Below, in pieces: positions 1 through 11,119 of a DNA stretch of 64,000 nucleotides. This DNA comes from Morella rubra (Eukaryota; Streptophyta; Magnoliopsida; Fagales; Myricaceae): the NCBI GenBank assembly GCA_003952965.2, contig RXIC02000104.1, positions 1 to 64,000 of the forward strand, written 5' to 3'. Each line of letters opens with the position of its first letter. Within the stretch, counting starts at the first letter, position 1. The notes beneath the pieces were generated by a model. It had not been told where the DNA came from and searched no databases. It worked only from the letters and a program-made list of their open reading frames with translations. The translations under genes were made by a program, and so were the position numbers.

Positions 1-2035
1 CGACTACGTTTTGAAGGAGGTGAGCTGTCTCTCTCTGATTTGGCATAAAAGTGATGCCATGTGTCATCGTTGCTGACGTGACAAAGAGCACCGTTAATTA
101 TTTAGACGGAGGAGTAACGGAAGAATATTTTTGTAAAAAAATGAATACTCAAAGACTAAATTTTTGAAAGTAAAAAGTGAAGGATTAAATTGAAAAAGTG
201 CCAAAAACTCAAGGACTAAAATACTAATTTCTTTAAAATTCATGAGATTTCTCATTTTTTTTTTAAAATAATTTGAGGGTCATATATACCTTTATGGGGT
301 TTTTTACAATTTTTCTACAATTAAAAAAATATGAGAAAAAATTATCATTTCATATGTCAAAAAATTATTTTTTTAAAAAAATAATGCAAGTGTATAAAAT
401 TAATAATTGATAAGTGTAATGTGACAAAAATAATAAATCAGAATGTAAATTATCAAAATTTCTATAGGAGAGTGTAAAGTATATTTAACTTAAAATATAA
501 TTAAAAAATTACGAGAGTAAAATCGTAATTTTACTAATCTAAAACAATAATTTTCTTTTAAATTAATAATAAATATGTGAAATTTAAACGGATAATAATT
601 AATAAATAAAATATATCAAAATTAATAATTTAAAATAAAAAATACCAAAACTCTAACAGTGAGAAGTGAAAGTATATTTAACCCAAAAAATCAAAAGTCT
701 TCCGAGTCTTTGAGAAAAGATAAAAGGCAAAATGTAATATTTTCACCATGGAATTATGCGTTGGAAAGAGGATGACCTTGACTTCTTCCTCCCGTCTTTT
801 TTTCACCTTTTTCTGAGCAAGATGACGCCCCTCTTTTGTCTTAATTTCTTCTCCTTTTTCTGAAGAAGAAAATGAGGCTACGCATAGGAAACGCACAAAA
901 GGAATCTAGAAAAGATTGGCACTAAATACTGCCTCCCAGTCTGCAGCCTTTCATTTTCGGCTAATTTGACAATTAGAAGCCGGTCTTTATTGGCTAAATT
1001 ATTATTGGTTTATACTGTTTTCAATTTAATTTTTAGAGTAAAATTTTTCCTATGAAGATTATGGGATATTGACATTTTCCTAACTTCGTCCTCTCGTTCA
1101 CTTCACTAATTGAGATGTTGATGTGACTAACGGAGATAATAAAAATTTAAATTTATTTAAATAAAAAAATAAATATTAAAATACTAAAATGAAAAAAAAA
1201 AAAAACTGTTATGACCTCTACCTCTTTAAAAAAATATACAAATATATATATATTTAAATAAATAACTGGAAACACAAAAGAAACAGACAAACGAATTGAA
1301 ATAAATTGTCAAAATACAATCAAATGAGAAAAATACAAAAAAAAAAAAAAAAAAGGTAGGAACCTCAAACTCTTGGAAAAAAAATATGAAACCACAGAAA
1401 TTTAAATGAATAATTAAAAAAATATAAAAGAAAGAGACAAAAATTGAAATGAAATCCTTAATAAGAAAATAAATATAAAAATAGAAGAAACAAAATCAAA
1501 GGAAAACATTATAAAGAAAAACATAAATAAATATCAAAATGTTTAAGTACATGTATATAAAATTCTAAATACTAGCATTAAAGCACCCATGCTAAATTCT
1601 TTCGGGAGGAAGGTGGCGGTGGGTGTTTTGCTACTCATCTCTTGCAAGGTGGGTGACCCAGACGGAGAATTTAAGGGCATAATTGACCTTTCATATAATA
1701 AAAGTGAATTTCATCTAATTTAACAGAAAAAAAAAATAAACAAATGGTAACATGTGTTAAACATCGGTAGTTTGTGAGTGTAATATTTGTAACAGTTTAG
1801 ATACAAAGTTCAAAAGAATAATAATTTAGTAGAAAAAATTATATTTTTTCAAAAGACACAGAGAAAAAATGGCAGATAGACATATCACTCTCAAAGTACA
1901 ATAGACAAATGAGCTTGTGTATTACGTTAATTAGCGCGTATTCTAGATTTCTAGTCCCATTTAAATTTTGATTTTTTTTTTTTTTCTCTCCTTTTGTTCT
2001 TTAAGCTAGAGAGAGAGAGATATCCAGCTCGTACA
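1..2035. other. AT-rich intergenic DNA upstream of left ACD11
   Basis: No gene was recognised. The stretch is strongly AT-rich, with several A-runs (about 1190-1205 and 1337-1355). The left A-run near 1340 differs from its mirror, which carries an extra TTCTAAAAAA-like interruption. A GA-rich tract just before the ACD11 start (about 2008-2020) is probably in its 5' leader. Open frames here, including one of 72 codons on the minus strand near 678-896, have low-complexity translations and are not called as genes. Confidence 0.6.
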
Positions 2036-4746
2036 ATGGAGGACCTGGACGACCTGAAGCCACTGAGGAATATGTCGGAGGCTTTGAAGGAGCTCGCGGC
2101 CACTCTTGATTCCCCCACTGCAGACGTGGAGCTCGCGCCATTCTCCCGCTCGTGCTTTCTCTTCTTGCCTCTCATTCGCAGCTGGGGTATCGCCTTCAAG
2201 TTCGCTGAGCTAGACTTCCTCGGCAAGGTACACCTTGCACAGTTGCATGCCCATCTTGGCAAGTACTGATGGCATGAGAAAGAGTGAAGAAAAGCCATGT
2301 CAATTGTAGCAGTGGAGTCAAAATGACAAGGATTTCCTTTTGTTTGTTCATTACGACTTTGTGAGCCAAAATGACAAGAATTGCCATTGCCATTGCCTTA
2401 CTTGTGAATGTTCTTCCCGACGACCCAGAATGTCAATCCAATAACAAGAAAATATCTATAATTTGTGTACCACTTCGACCCTTTCGGTATTAATTGATTG
2501 GCTCCTTGATGATCGGTGCAGGTTAAAGATCTTGCAGTGGCGTCAAAGTCTATTGGGACCTTGCAAGCTATGGTTGACGGAGATATAGAAGCGAACACTG
2601 TAAGGAAAGATACCAGTCATACGAAAAACCTCTTGAGATTGACACGTGGGCTTGATATGATCAGGGTATTCTTTGAGCAGTTACTAGCTACAGAGTAAGT
2701 ATATCACTACCTTCTTTGCTTAGCTTTTTGCACTATCCAAGTAACTCTTCGGCATATATATAGATGAATATTTCTTATTTGTATATTTGAGTGTGGTTAG
2801 AGGCCGCATGTGTTGAATTGTTTACGAGAACTCATCACTAAAGCGAAGTAGTGAAATTGGAATCGTTGAGAAGAGAGATCTGGCTTATATGTTGATATAT
2901 AGAAGAACTGGAAAAGAATTGCCCAGTGACAAAATCCACTCTGTGGAGAAGATGCTGTGCATTTAGCGATCAAACTCTATTCATTTGGATATATATAGGG
3001 ATCAATTTCTATGCACAGGGAAGGTTTCAGGAAAGTACTTTTTTTTTTCTAAGTAACGTACAACCTCCCATTAAACCACAACTCTGCTGTCAAAAGCAGA
3101 GTTATGACTGTCCCTTACATCAGTAGAAACTCTGCTTAGAGAGGCAGAGGAGTCACAATTTACAATATGAAGAGGAATATCTTCAGCTAACAAATCCTTA
3201 AAAGAATCAAAAGCTTGGCCCCTGCGAGCAAGAGAGTGGGCAAGGTAGTTGCCTTCCCTCAGCGTCCAAATGGTTTGCCAATGAGGATGGGAGTTCAGCA
3301 GAGCCCTCATGGTCAGCACCTCCGCTTCATTACAGAACTTATGGTTATTGTTATGTGGTTGGTGCGCATGAACTAGGTACTGCTAGTGAGGGGTTTTGAA
3401 ATAAAAAATTCAGGACTACCGTCCCCTTTCATTCAAAAAAAAAAAAAACTAGGTACTGCTACTTATAGGATATGGATTTAGTTCATAACTTTAGAATGTA
3501 TACTGTTGAAGAGCCCACCTTATTCGAAAGTTACATGAATACGATTCAGTGGATTTGTCAGTTGTTGGTACAGGAGGAGGGAAATAGAAACAGTTCCCTC
3601 TTCAAGATTCCCGTTTGCCCCAATAGAGAAAGAACTCTTAAAAAGCGATTTTTTATTATTCCAGAGCTACAAGGAAAGCTAACACTACTTCAAATGCAAG
3701 ATTGCTAATGCAGTAGTTTTTGAAAATATACATATCGCGCCGATCCAGTAGGATATAATTAGAAACAAAATATTAATATACCATTAAATTTATAATACAT
3801 TAGTTTCTTTTCTGAGTAGAAATTTAGCACTTTTCTGCAGATTATTAACCTGATTTGGCTTTCATTTTGAGATGATGTTATGTGCTTGATTCAGTAAGTT
3901 TTAACGGTCAAAATAATATTGCAGGGGGAATTCCATAAGAGATCCAGCCTTCAAGGCCTATACACAGGTGTTTGCTCCCCACCATGGGTGGGCTGTCAGG
4001 AAAGTCGTAGCTGCAGGGACTTATGCTCTTCCTACAAGGGCACAGATGTTGAAAAAGCTCAATGAAGACGGTGAGTACGCATGAAGCGATCCGTTCAGTG
4101 TTTCAATTTAAAGTCTCCATAATGAAATCACAATATTTCTCTGCTAATTTGGCTTTGTATTTAAACAACCTTTCTAATTGTATTGAATAAGTGATGCCTT
4201 GACTGTTTTGAACTCATCATACCCATTTTGCTCATTTGACATTTACTCCAATTGAGAACTTATAGGGAGGATTGAGATCTTCTTAATTCGATCTCTAATC
4301 AAATTACATGGTATAATTCAAAGAAAGATGAACATAACATATAGATCTCACACTATTTAATGATGTTCATATTTGTTTATATAAAGTTTTAAGCACTGAG
4401 ATCCACTTATTGCGTCTATCTTTCTCTAAATTCTACTATGCAATTCAAGTAGAAAATTACTAAGAATCTTGATCTGTTAGAGACTATGAGTATTTACCAA
4501 ATCTTTGCCAATCAGGGAATCATAAGGATGTGGGCCAATTAATTACGCAAACCAAATTGTACTTAATTTTTAATTTTCCAATTGTTTATATTTATGGCAT
4601 GCACTAATTATGACATATTGTTGCTTTCAGAGGCATCGGCAAGGGCTCCTATGCAGAGTTTTGTTGATGCATCAGCTCCTGTAATACAGCATATTGAAAG
4701 ACTCTTCCATTCAAGAGATTTGTTTCATGTGCTCAACTACGAATGA
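2036..4746 (+). CDS. ACD11: ACD11-type sphingolipid (ceramide-1-phosphate) transfer protein, left copy
   Basis: Four exons are seen: 2036-2227, 2522-2694, 3925-4070 and 4631-4746, all with GT-AG borders, giving 208 residues. This is close to the 206 of Arabidopsis ACD11. The product is a glycolipid-transfer-fold protein. The family moves ceramide-1-phosphate and phyto-ceramide-1-phosphate between membranes, and loss in Arabidopsis triggers lesion-like cell death. Family signatures are FKFAELD ending at Asp60, Lys64, the SHTKNLLRLTRG block (residues 96-107) with Arg103, and APHHGW with His142. The first basic residue of that block is Lys99, where ACD11 has Arg. Intron 2 contains a LINE remnant and a small retroposed insertion; intron 3 contains an inverted-repeat transposon. 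The start chosen is the first ATG of the frame, with MEDLDDLKPLRNMSEALKEL aligning to the family N-terminus. The mirror copy is intact too. Confidence 0.93.
3071..3350 (-). pseudogene. LINE-type RNase H domain remnant in ACD11 intron 2
   Basis: The minus strand encodes a fragment with NEAEVLTMRALL followed by LREGNYLAHSLARRG. This resembles the C-terminal RNase H-like domain found in plant non-LTR retrotransposons and related reverse transcriptase-like genes, in the region around the conserved AHxLARxG helix. The frame ends at 3071 and an A-tract follows on that strand (the T-run near 3041-3050), as expected for a retroposed 3' end. No reverse transcriptase or 5' part is present, so it is a dead, 5'-truncated fragment. 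Confidence 0.6.
3371..3460 (-). mobile_element. 62-bp poly-A-tailed retroposed insertion with 14-bp target-site duplication
   Basis: The 14-mer AACTAGGTACTGCT occurs at 3371-3384 and again at 3447-3460. Between them lie 62 bases (3385-3446) ending in a run of A. Perfect flanking repeats plus a poly-A end are the signature of target-primed reverse transcription, so this is a severely 5'-truncated LINE or SINE-like insertion. By the tail it is read on the plus strand. The source element was not recognised. Confidence 0.7.
4268..4486. mobile_element. Inverted-repeat MITE, copy A (ACD11 intron 3)
   Basis: The two ends are imperfect inverted repeats over roughly 90 bases. The left end reads GATTGAGATCTTCTTAA and continues with AGAAAGATGAACA...TAGATCTCA. 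The complement of the right end reads GATCAAGATTCTTAGTAA and continues with AGAAAGATAGACG...TGGATCTCA. No coding capacity is present. Copies B and C of the same family lie about 1 kb downstream. Confidence 0.65.
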
Positions 4747-5458
4747 TTACTTCGACTTGTTTCATGTGATCAATTTCCATTTAAGGATAGGTTTGAGATT
4801 ATTGTTTATACAAGTACGTCCCACCAAAGTTATTGTATATCATGATAAGTCTATGTTTCTCTCTCTTAGATTGTATTGCTTATTAACATTAAACTTCTTA
4901 ATTGAATATACTTATTGTTGATTAAAGAGCATAATGAAGAGTTTTAAGAAAACTTTATTTTAGGTTCTCAAATTTTGAAGTAAATGTCACTTTTACATTG
5001 TACGATTCTAAATTACTCACACTAAACTTTCAATTGGCACGTCCTCCATCTTTGGGAAGGGTTAATCCCCTTACGTACCCGCAGGCCGCAGGCCGCAGGC
5101 TAGCTAGGTCATGCTCTCCCTTGTAAATGGAGCATGTTCTAATGTCCAACTGATCCTTTTTTTCTTTTTAAAGCTCACCAGTGGTGAAATCGAAAGTCCT
5201 TCGATGCGTGGCCTCCGAGAAAAGATAAAAGAGAAAAGAAGAATAGTAGTATGCCTGTATTATGCTTAAAATTTTGAATTTTGTCAAAAAATTTCTACAT
5301 TCAAAAATTTTCCGCCAGTGCTCCCAGCCCCTTCTCTTAAAACTTATGATTACAGACGGTCTTCAAGACAGTTGTCAAGTACTGTTGCTGGCCTAAAGGG
5401 TTTTTTTTTATATTTTTGTGTGATCTTGTTGCTTTGGAATAATCTCCGTTGGATTATT

Positions 5459-5658
5459 ATTCTCTAATCTCATATATACCCGAATTGCATCATATAAATA
5501 GAGATAGATACAATAAATAAATTCTAAATTATTTAATGTTTTCCATGTAAAATTTTGAGCATGATAGACTCTACAATAAGGTCAACATATTGTGTTTGTC
5601 TCTCTCCAAATTGCATTGCGCAATTTGGATAAGAAATTGTAGAGAATCTTAGAAATGT
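5459..5658. mobile_element. Inverted-repeat MITE, copy B
   Basis: The left end (TTCTCTAATCTCATA... GAATTGCATCAT...GAGATAGATACAA) and the complement of the right end (TTCTCTACAATTTCTTA... AAATTGCGCAATG...GAGAGACAAACAC) align as long imperfect inverted repeats. The internal words match copies A and C, for example AATTGCA, GAGATAGA/GAGAGACA and TATTTAATG. Confidence 0.6.
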
Positions 5659-5728
5659 CAACGTAGGAGCCATTTCCCAAAATGTGAGATTTGACTTGAA
5701 CCGATACAAATAAATTAGTGTATACGGA

Positions 5729-5996
5729 TCAGGATTCTCTGTAATTTCCTACCTGAATTGTTTGGAGAGAGATGGACACAAAAAATAGACTCTGGCTACA
5801 CTATTTGGCTCTGAAGATTGACGAGAAAACCGCCACTGTATATCTTTCTTTCAACTTTATTGTAGGACTAATGCTGCTTGAAACTTCATATGGACAACAT
5901 TAAATAATATGGAGTCCACCTATTATATTATATTTCTCTCTAAATTATATATATTATGCAATTCGGGGTAATAAATTACATCTTTCCTATTCCAGT
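5729..5996. mobile_element. Inverted-repeat MITE, copy C
   Basis: The ends GTAATTTCCTACCTGAATTG and, on the complement of the other side, GTAATTTATTACCCCGAATTG pair as inverted repeats. They are followed by GAGAGAGAT and GAGAGAAAT and by the shared ACTCTGG/ACTCCA words. The family is the same as copies A and B. The internal sequence differs, so the copies are old relative to each other. Confidence 0.6.
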
Positions 5997-6509
5997 GTAC
6001 TTGTCAATCAGCGTTTTTAGAAAAGCACTTAGCAAGGTTTTTTTTTTTTAATTTTCTGTTATGTACAACAGATAACAGAGCTTACGCTTCTCTCCAAATC
6101 CCTTTTTTGTTTCAAAGCTTCTACCATAAATTCTCTTCTTGCTCTCCTTCCGACGAAACTAGGAAGAAAACAACTTCATGGAATACCACCTCTGAGTGTT
6201 AAAATTTTAAAATTTTGGAGTGGTTAAAATTTTAGGGTATAGAATTTGAAAAAAAAAAAAAAAAAACTGAAGTGAGAGAAGATTTGAATAAATATTATAA
6301 TGAAAAAAAATAATTTGATGGATAGTGAAATTATTTTATTATTTTTTTAATTAGATCAAACTCAAACACTACCATTAAGCAAATCTTGTCCCCTTCATTC
6401 TCTGCAATGTCTCTGGTTTTTCACGATCTCATCCCACTGCACTATTGCTGGCAACCTGGTTGCTTAGGTGGTGGATGGCTCAGCATCAAAACAGGCTTCA
6501 AAAATTTGC

Positions 6510-6644
6510 AATGTGTTTGTTTTTAAAATTTTATTTTTATCAAACATCTTTCAAAATTTTACTTTTATTTTTATCATTCATTCACCAATCTTAATATCAC
6601 CTTTTTTTTTAACACTAACATAAAATTTTGAAAACAAACGTATT
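6510..6644. mobile_element. Small terminal-inverted-repeat element (about 135 bp)
   Basis: The left end AATGTGTTTGTTTTTAAAAT and the complement of the right end AATACGTTTGTTTTCAAAAT match at all but a few positions over about 25 bases. No coding capacity and no clear target-site duplication were seen. It looks like a short non-autonomous DNA transposon. Confidence 0.6.
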
Positions 6645-6689
6645 AGTGAACAACCAAAAGTAATATTTAGAAAAATCAATGACACTCCA

Positions 6690-6761
6690 TGCGTTTGCCG
6701 GGAGTCGAACCCGGGTCTATTGCTTGGAAGGCAATTATCCTAACCGTTGGACTACAAACGC
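6690..6761 (-). tRNA. tRNA-Gly (anticodon TCC)
   Basis: The minus strand gives a 72-nt cloverleaf starting GCGTTTGTAGTCCAACGG. It contains an anticodon stem ATTGC/GCAAT closing the loop CTTCCAA (anticodon TCC), a T-arm with GGTTCGACTCC and a 3' end of CAAACGC plus discriminator A. The acceptor stem is fully Watson-Crick. A TTTTT Pol III terminator follows within about 15 bases. The gene is antisense to, and 129 bp from, the start codon of the PLAT-domain gene. CCA is not encoded, as normal for nuclear tRNAs. Confidence 0.97.
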
Positions 6762-6890
6762 CCTTCGCGAGAGTATCAAGACATAGTAATAATATAAAGT
6801 CATGTTTTTTTTTTTTTTTTCCCTCTTCCTTCCCTCTTTTATCAGAACAGTGCCCCTTATTTCCTCAATCTCTTCTTCTAGCGTTGAGCT

Positions 6891-9800
6891 ATGGAGTCAG
6901 TTTCTCTGAGGCAGATTACTTTCGCAACTCAACAAGGTTCCCAAAGGAGAAACCTGTCTGCAAACACTATCAATAGAACAAGGATTAACACCCAGACAGG
7001 ACGGCTTCGGTTCAGTATTCTCTCCAAAAAGTTTGATTTCCAAGGTACGTAACAAAGTTGTTTTCCTTTTTTTTTTTTGCAGGGAGAAAAAATCTTGAAT
7101 TTTTTTCATTTTCAGTTCTGTAGTTACTAGATACCACATGAAAGTCTCAAACTTGATGTTGGTTATTTCTTTTGGGTTTGTCTGATTATAATCAAGGAAA
7201 AAATTCGTTTCTTTTGAATTCCGACCAAATTGAAGGCTAAGCAGCGTTTTGTAGGGTTAGCATATTTGACAAAAAGGAGAGGCTCCTAAGCATAATGGAG
7301 TGGAAACTCCGCTGAAAGGAGAGAGTTCTATGTAGTTGTCTGATAGGACATAGTGCTAATTGATGAATTATCGGTTACATGGCTTTTGGGTTAATATATG
7401 ATGCAAACGGAAAAAGGAAGAAATTTTCTTTACTCAAGGCCGTTGAATAGAAACTGAACTACTACAGTGAACTGCCACCTAATCTGAGCTGACTATGTAG
7501 AAGGCATTTTCATGAGTTCTATTTCCGGTGATATGTATACAGTATACTGCATAAGTGCTGTCTATAGTTATTTATTTCAGTAGCTAAACCTTGCTATCTA
7601 CATCTTTGGCATTATTATTAATAGCATACTGAGGGGTGACACGCATAATTTTCTGCTTTAGCTGCTGTTCAAATACTGTGCTAAATCAAAGTGACTGATG
7701 AAAATTGTAATCAGATTTGCATGACTCGGATGCATCACGATTGGTATTTGGTTTTCAAGAGGTGGTTTTCAATGAAATTTGGGGTGGACAAGTTGTGGTG
7801 GTGGTTGGATTGCAATAAGTGATGCATGCAGCGCTTATGGCTCTGTTTTTGTCATAGCCTTGGCCGTGGATATGATGAGTGATTCTTACTGAGCTAACAT
7901 GTGGTTCTTTTTTCCTTTTTCAAAGAGTTAACACAATCCTTCTTGAGGTTTTAAGGGGAGTATGTATATCCTGTTTGTCATGTCCGTTGATGCTCTGGTT
8001 TGACATCAAAGATGAAATAGGGGCCTTATGATAATTGCTGCAGAATAACATTCTAATCTCTCGAGAAATATGTAACTTATTTTCACACAGCAAAAACTGA
8101 AAGGCAGATTGTTGACGACTTCAGAAAGATGATAATCAAACATGAATTGAAAACCATGGAGGCAGTAATATGACAGACTATCCCTGGATTATGCATTCGA
8201 CAATGGCCTCTGCAGACTTTGAAACCTAAAATCAAGCAAATGAATGCTATGGCTATCTGGGGCACAATTACTCAGTAAACCATGACCTTTTCCAATCCAA
8301 ATGTGTTGAATTGAATGGGAAAAGTTATGTTGTCTATTTCCTCCAAATTTTAAATCAGCATAGACTGGTTCTGAACTACTTCAGGAGAGCAATTGCATTT
8401 GTTTCATTGCCACGGCACTAGGGTTAGGCACTCTGTTATACTTCATTGTGGCTTTGCATTAGGTTGAAGTAGTCTGTAGTTATTAAATTTTTGAGTAAAT
8501 TAATGGGCTTCTGTACAGATTTTCAGGCCTACGCAAAACCTTCCCGTCTCTTGCCAGCCAAAGAAGTGAAAGTCTGCACAGAAACCTCACCGGAAAAGAT
8601 TTTTACATCTCTAAAAGAGGATAGTTCCCAATGTTTGTTCAGAATCAAGATAGGTACTAGTGACATCTATGGCTCAAGTCTAAGTGACTTAAATGCTGGG
8701 ATTCTCGTATGCTTGATAGGGCAAAATGGTGATTCTATATTACGGAGGATTCCAGCCAGTTTGATGACAGAGCACTCCATGAAATTGGAGGATCTGGTTT
8801 ATCGAGATATGCTCCATTTCCAAAGAGGTTCTGTTGATGAGTTCACCTTTGAAGGACCCAATCTGGGAAGGATTGAAGCTCTTTGGATCAGTCTTGAATC
8901 AGGTTAGTTTCTGCTGGGGTGTCTTAATGCTTGCAGGAACAGTAAGGTCCACTTGTGTATCTCATTATCTTTTGCATGTCAAACTGAGGAACGTAGGCAA
9001 TAAAACATGGGAAAACACATGGATTTAGCATTTCAAAAGTGACTGCTCTTGTAAGAATCAGAAGAACCTTCTCTTTCTAACCCTATATCTTTTCAAGTTT
9101 TTTTTTTTTGTTGGGTAAGTTATTTTCAAGTTATTTGTTATCTACTGAATGCTCATAGACGAAATGGACTACACCTGAGATTTGTTTACTGGTGACTTGT
9201 TTAACAAAGATTGGTTTCTTTTCATTCCTTTTGTGACTTCTTTAGCGAAGATCGGTTTCTTCAAAAGCTTTGAGCAACAAGAATTTTCCCATTTGTAATC
9301 TGTGATTTACCAAAGACTCTAATACCTCTTCATTTCTGTATCCAAGGTCAGGTCAGTGGAGACTAGGAAGTGTGGGGTTGACAGTTATTTGTGGATTTCA
9401 ACCTTCATTAGAAGAACAAGATGGAGATGAGGTTTGGTATGGTGGCTTCCAATACGATTTCCAAACTGATGATGTTTTGCTTGGGGAGGGAAGTGACGTA
9501 TCCATGGTGGAACTTAGACCTTGCTTTGCCACACAGTTATCTGGGGTAGACTCCTTCGATGTCTTTGGCAAAAGGCTCTCCCAACTGACGTTACCAAAGA
9601 GTCAAGTGATATCAAAAGAGGAAAGCATGAAGGAATATGTGGATTTGAAACTGTCTTTGCTACTTTATGATGCCATGCTGATCTTTGTTGGCACATCAGT
9701 AGCATCCTTTTCAGCAGGGGGAAATACTGCTTTTGCATTCTTAACTGGTGGTGTTGGTGGCTTCTTGTATCTGTTGCTATTACAGAGGTCTGTTGATGGT

Positions 9801-10073
9801 TTACAAGCTCCAGTGGCTCCATCATCTATTTCCAGGAAACAAGAAGGGACTGATCTAACATTTGGAGGATTCAAGGGCCCCATATCAAGTCTGGCATTAG
9901 TGATTGGGTCTGCAATATTAATCGCAAAATTTAGCGACGGGGATTTTCCTCTGGCATTGACACCTACACCTAGAGAACTCATGGCTGGTATGCTGGGATT
10001 TCTTTCATGTAAAGTCGCTGTGGTGTTGGCAGCATTAAAGCCAATTCCAATGGGTCTAGAGATAACCAAGTGA
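6891..10073 (+). CDS. Plastid-type PLAT/LH2-domain membrane protein, left (intact) copy
   Basis: Three exons (6891-7044, 8519-8902, 9352-10073) splice in frame to 419 residues. The first 50 or so residues are rich in Ser, Arg, Thr and Gln and poor in acidic residues, like a chloroplast transit peptide. Residues about 92-192 read as a PLAT/LH2 beta-sandwich (FRIKIGTSD, GSVDEFTFEGPNLGRIEALW, then GQWRLGSVGLTVI across the exon 2/3 junction). The C-terminal third has four hydrophobic segments, near 282-301, 304-324, 356-372 and 389-408. A plant family of this layout (annotated as lipase/lipoxygenase PLAT/LH2 family or DUF-type) exists, but its function is not known to me. There is no lipase or lipoxygenase catalytic domain. 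The exon 3 acceptor is the second of two nearby AGs; only that one avoids an in-frame stop. The right-arm copy is frameshifted. Confidence 0.85.
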
Positions 10074-10140
10074 TATGGGAGTTTTGGGTCGCCCATCTGT
10101 ATGTATTCAGGAAAACATTTTTAGGTACAATTCATCTTCT

Positions 10141-10176
<36 letters not shown>

Positions 10177-11047
10177 TCTGTTCCTGTTTTCCGTGTTCTA
10201 CTACTTACAATTTGACTCTTTAGAACAGAGAATAAGAGCAACTGAAGTGCTGTTTATTTCTCCTCTCTAGTTGGCATGGTTTTCTAATGTCAGTCACTCA
10301 GTGCAGTTTTTGAAAGATACTAGTTTCATTATTTTATGTCCAGCAAAATGAAGGAAAGAAAAAACGAAATAAAGGGTAAAGAAAGACATGTCTGTAAGTT
10401 CTCTAGCTTTTGATTTCCCGAGGAACGAAAAAGCTCGCTTCAACGTTGTGAAAAGGAATGACTGGGCTCCTGATCACACTCGATGCGTTCTCTTCAGCAA
10501 GCCCCGTCAATACTCATTTCCCCCGTCAATGTTCATTTCCCAAACATATGTTCTTCATGTCCACCAAACATTTGCTCACTAACAAGACACGGTCTAAGAT
10601 AGGCTACCTGATTCTAAAATAGACACCCCGACCTCGACTTTATATATCTAGCTAACTTTTAGTGGATGAAAAAGACTCATATGTCTAAAAAATAAATCAC
10701 ATAATCAACTCATTCATAATTATATCGTAAGAGCTAATTTGTTAAAAGTCAATACCATAGAACTATAGTGATAATATAGCTAAATTTTAACTCTAATAAC
10801 AAGCACATCAAAGCCTCACAAATCTTATTGAAAATGAAAAGAGACATGCTCTATGGTTTTTAACTCTCCACCGTTAAGCGGAAAGTTTAGGTCTTCCGAG
10901 GCCTGAGGGTCATCTCTCTTGCCCATCATTACAGGGTGTGAAAGGTATGATCCATGAAGACAGTTCAGACAACCTCGTCAACATTAAGCATGTCTTATGC
11001 ATGCGGAAAAAAAAAACAAAAACAAAATTGGCAGGTAGAGAATGGTA
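10074..11047. other. Intergenic DNA between PLAT gene and second tRNA-Gly
   Basis: The 3' UTR of the PLAT gene probably occupies the first 100-200 bases. A (TA)14 microsatellite lies at 10145-10172 and is 18 bp in the mirror copy. No other gene was recognised. A 64-codon open frame near 10388 has no recognisable features. Confidence 0.55.
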
Positions 11048-11119
11048 TGCGTCTGCCGGGAGTCGAACCCGGGTCTATTGCTTGGAAGGCAATTATCCTA
11101 ACCGTTGGACTACAAACGC
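11048..11119 (-). tRNA. tRNA-Gly (anticodon TCC), second copy
   Basis: The minus-strand cloverleaf is identical in the anticodon, D and T arms to the gene at 6690-6761. The 3' acceptor strand is CAGACGC instead of CAAACGC, giving one G-U wobble pair in the acceptor stem. T-runs downstream on the minus strand (complement of the A-runs near 11008-11030) can terminate Pol III. The flanks share no similarity with those of the first copy. Confidence 0.96.

Larger units (their letters stand above)
4747..6689. other. Intergenic DNA between ACD11 and tRNA-Gly, transposon-rich
   Basis: No gene was recognised. The interval holds a short tandem GCAGGCC run (about 5087-5101), two MITE copies (5459-5658 and 5729-5996) and another small inverted-repeat element (6510-6644). 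Poly-A and AT-rich tracts fill the rest. Confidence 0.6.

Noticed and set aside
678-896. 72-codon minus-strand frame, and its plus-strand mirror at 63375-63593.
   Set aside because: It has Lys/Glu-rich low-complexity translation, AT-rich surroundings, and no domain or splice support.
9514-10096. Two antisense frames (103 and 143 codons) over PLAT-gene exon 3.
   Set aside because: The sense frame has a PLAT end, membrane segments and correct splicing; the antisense frames have no features.
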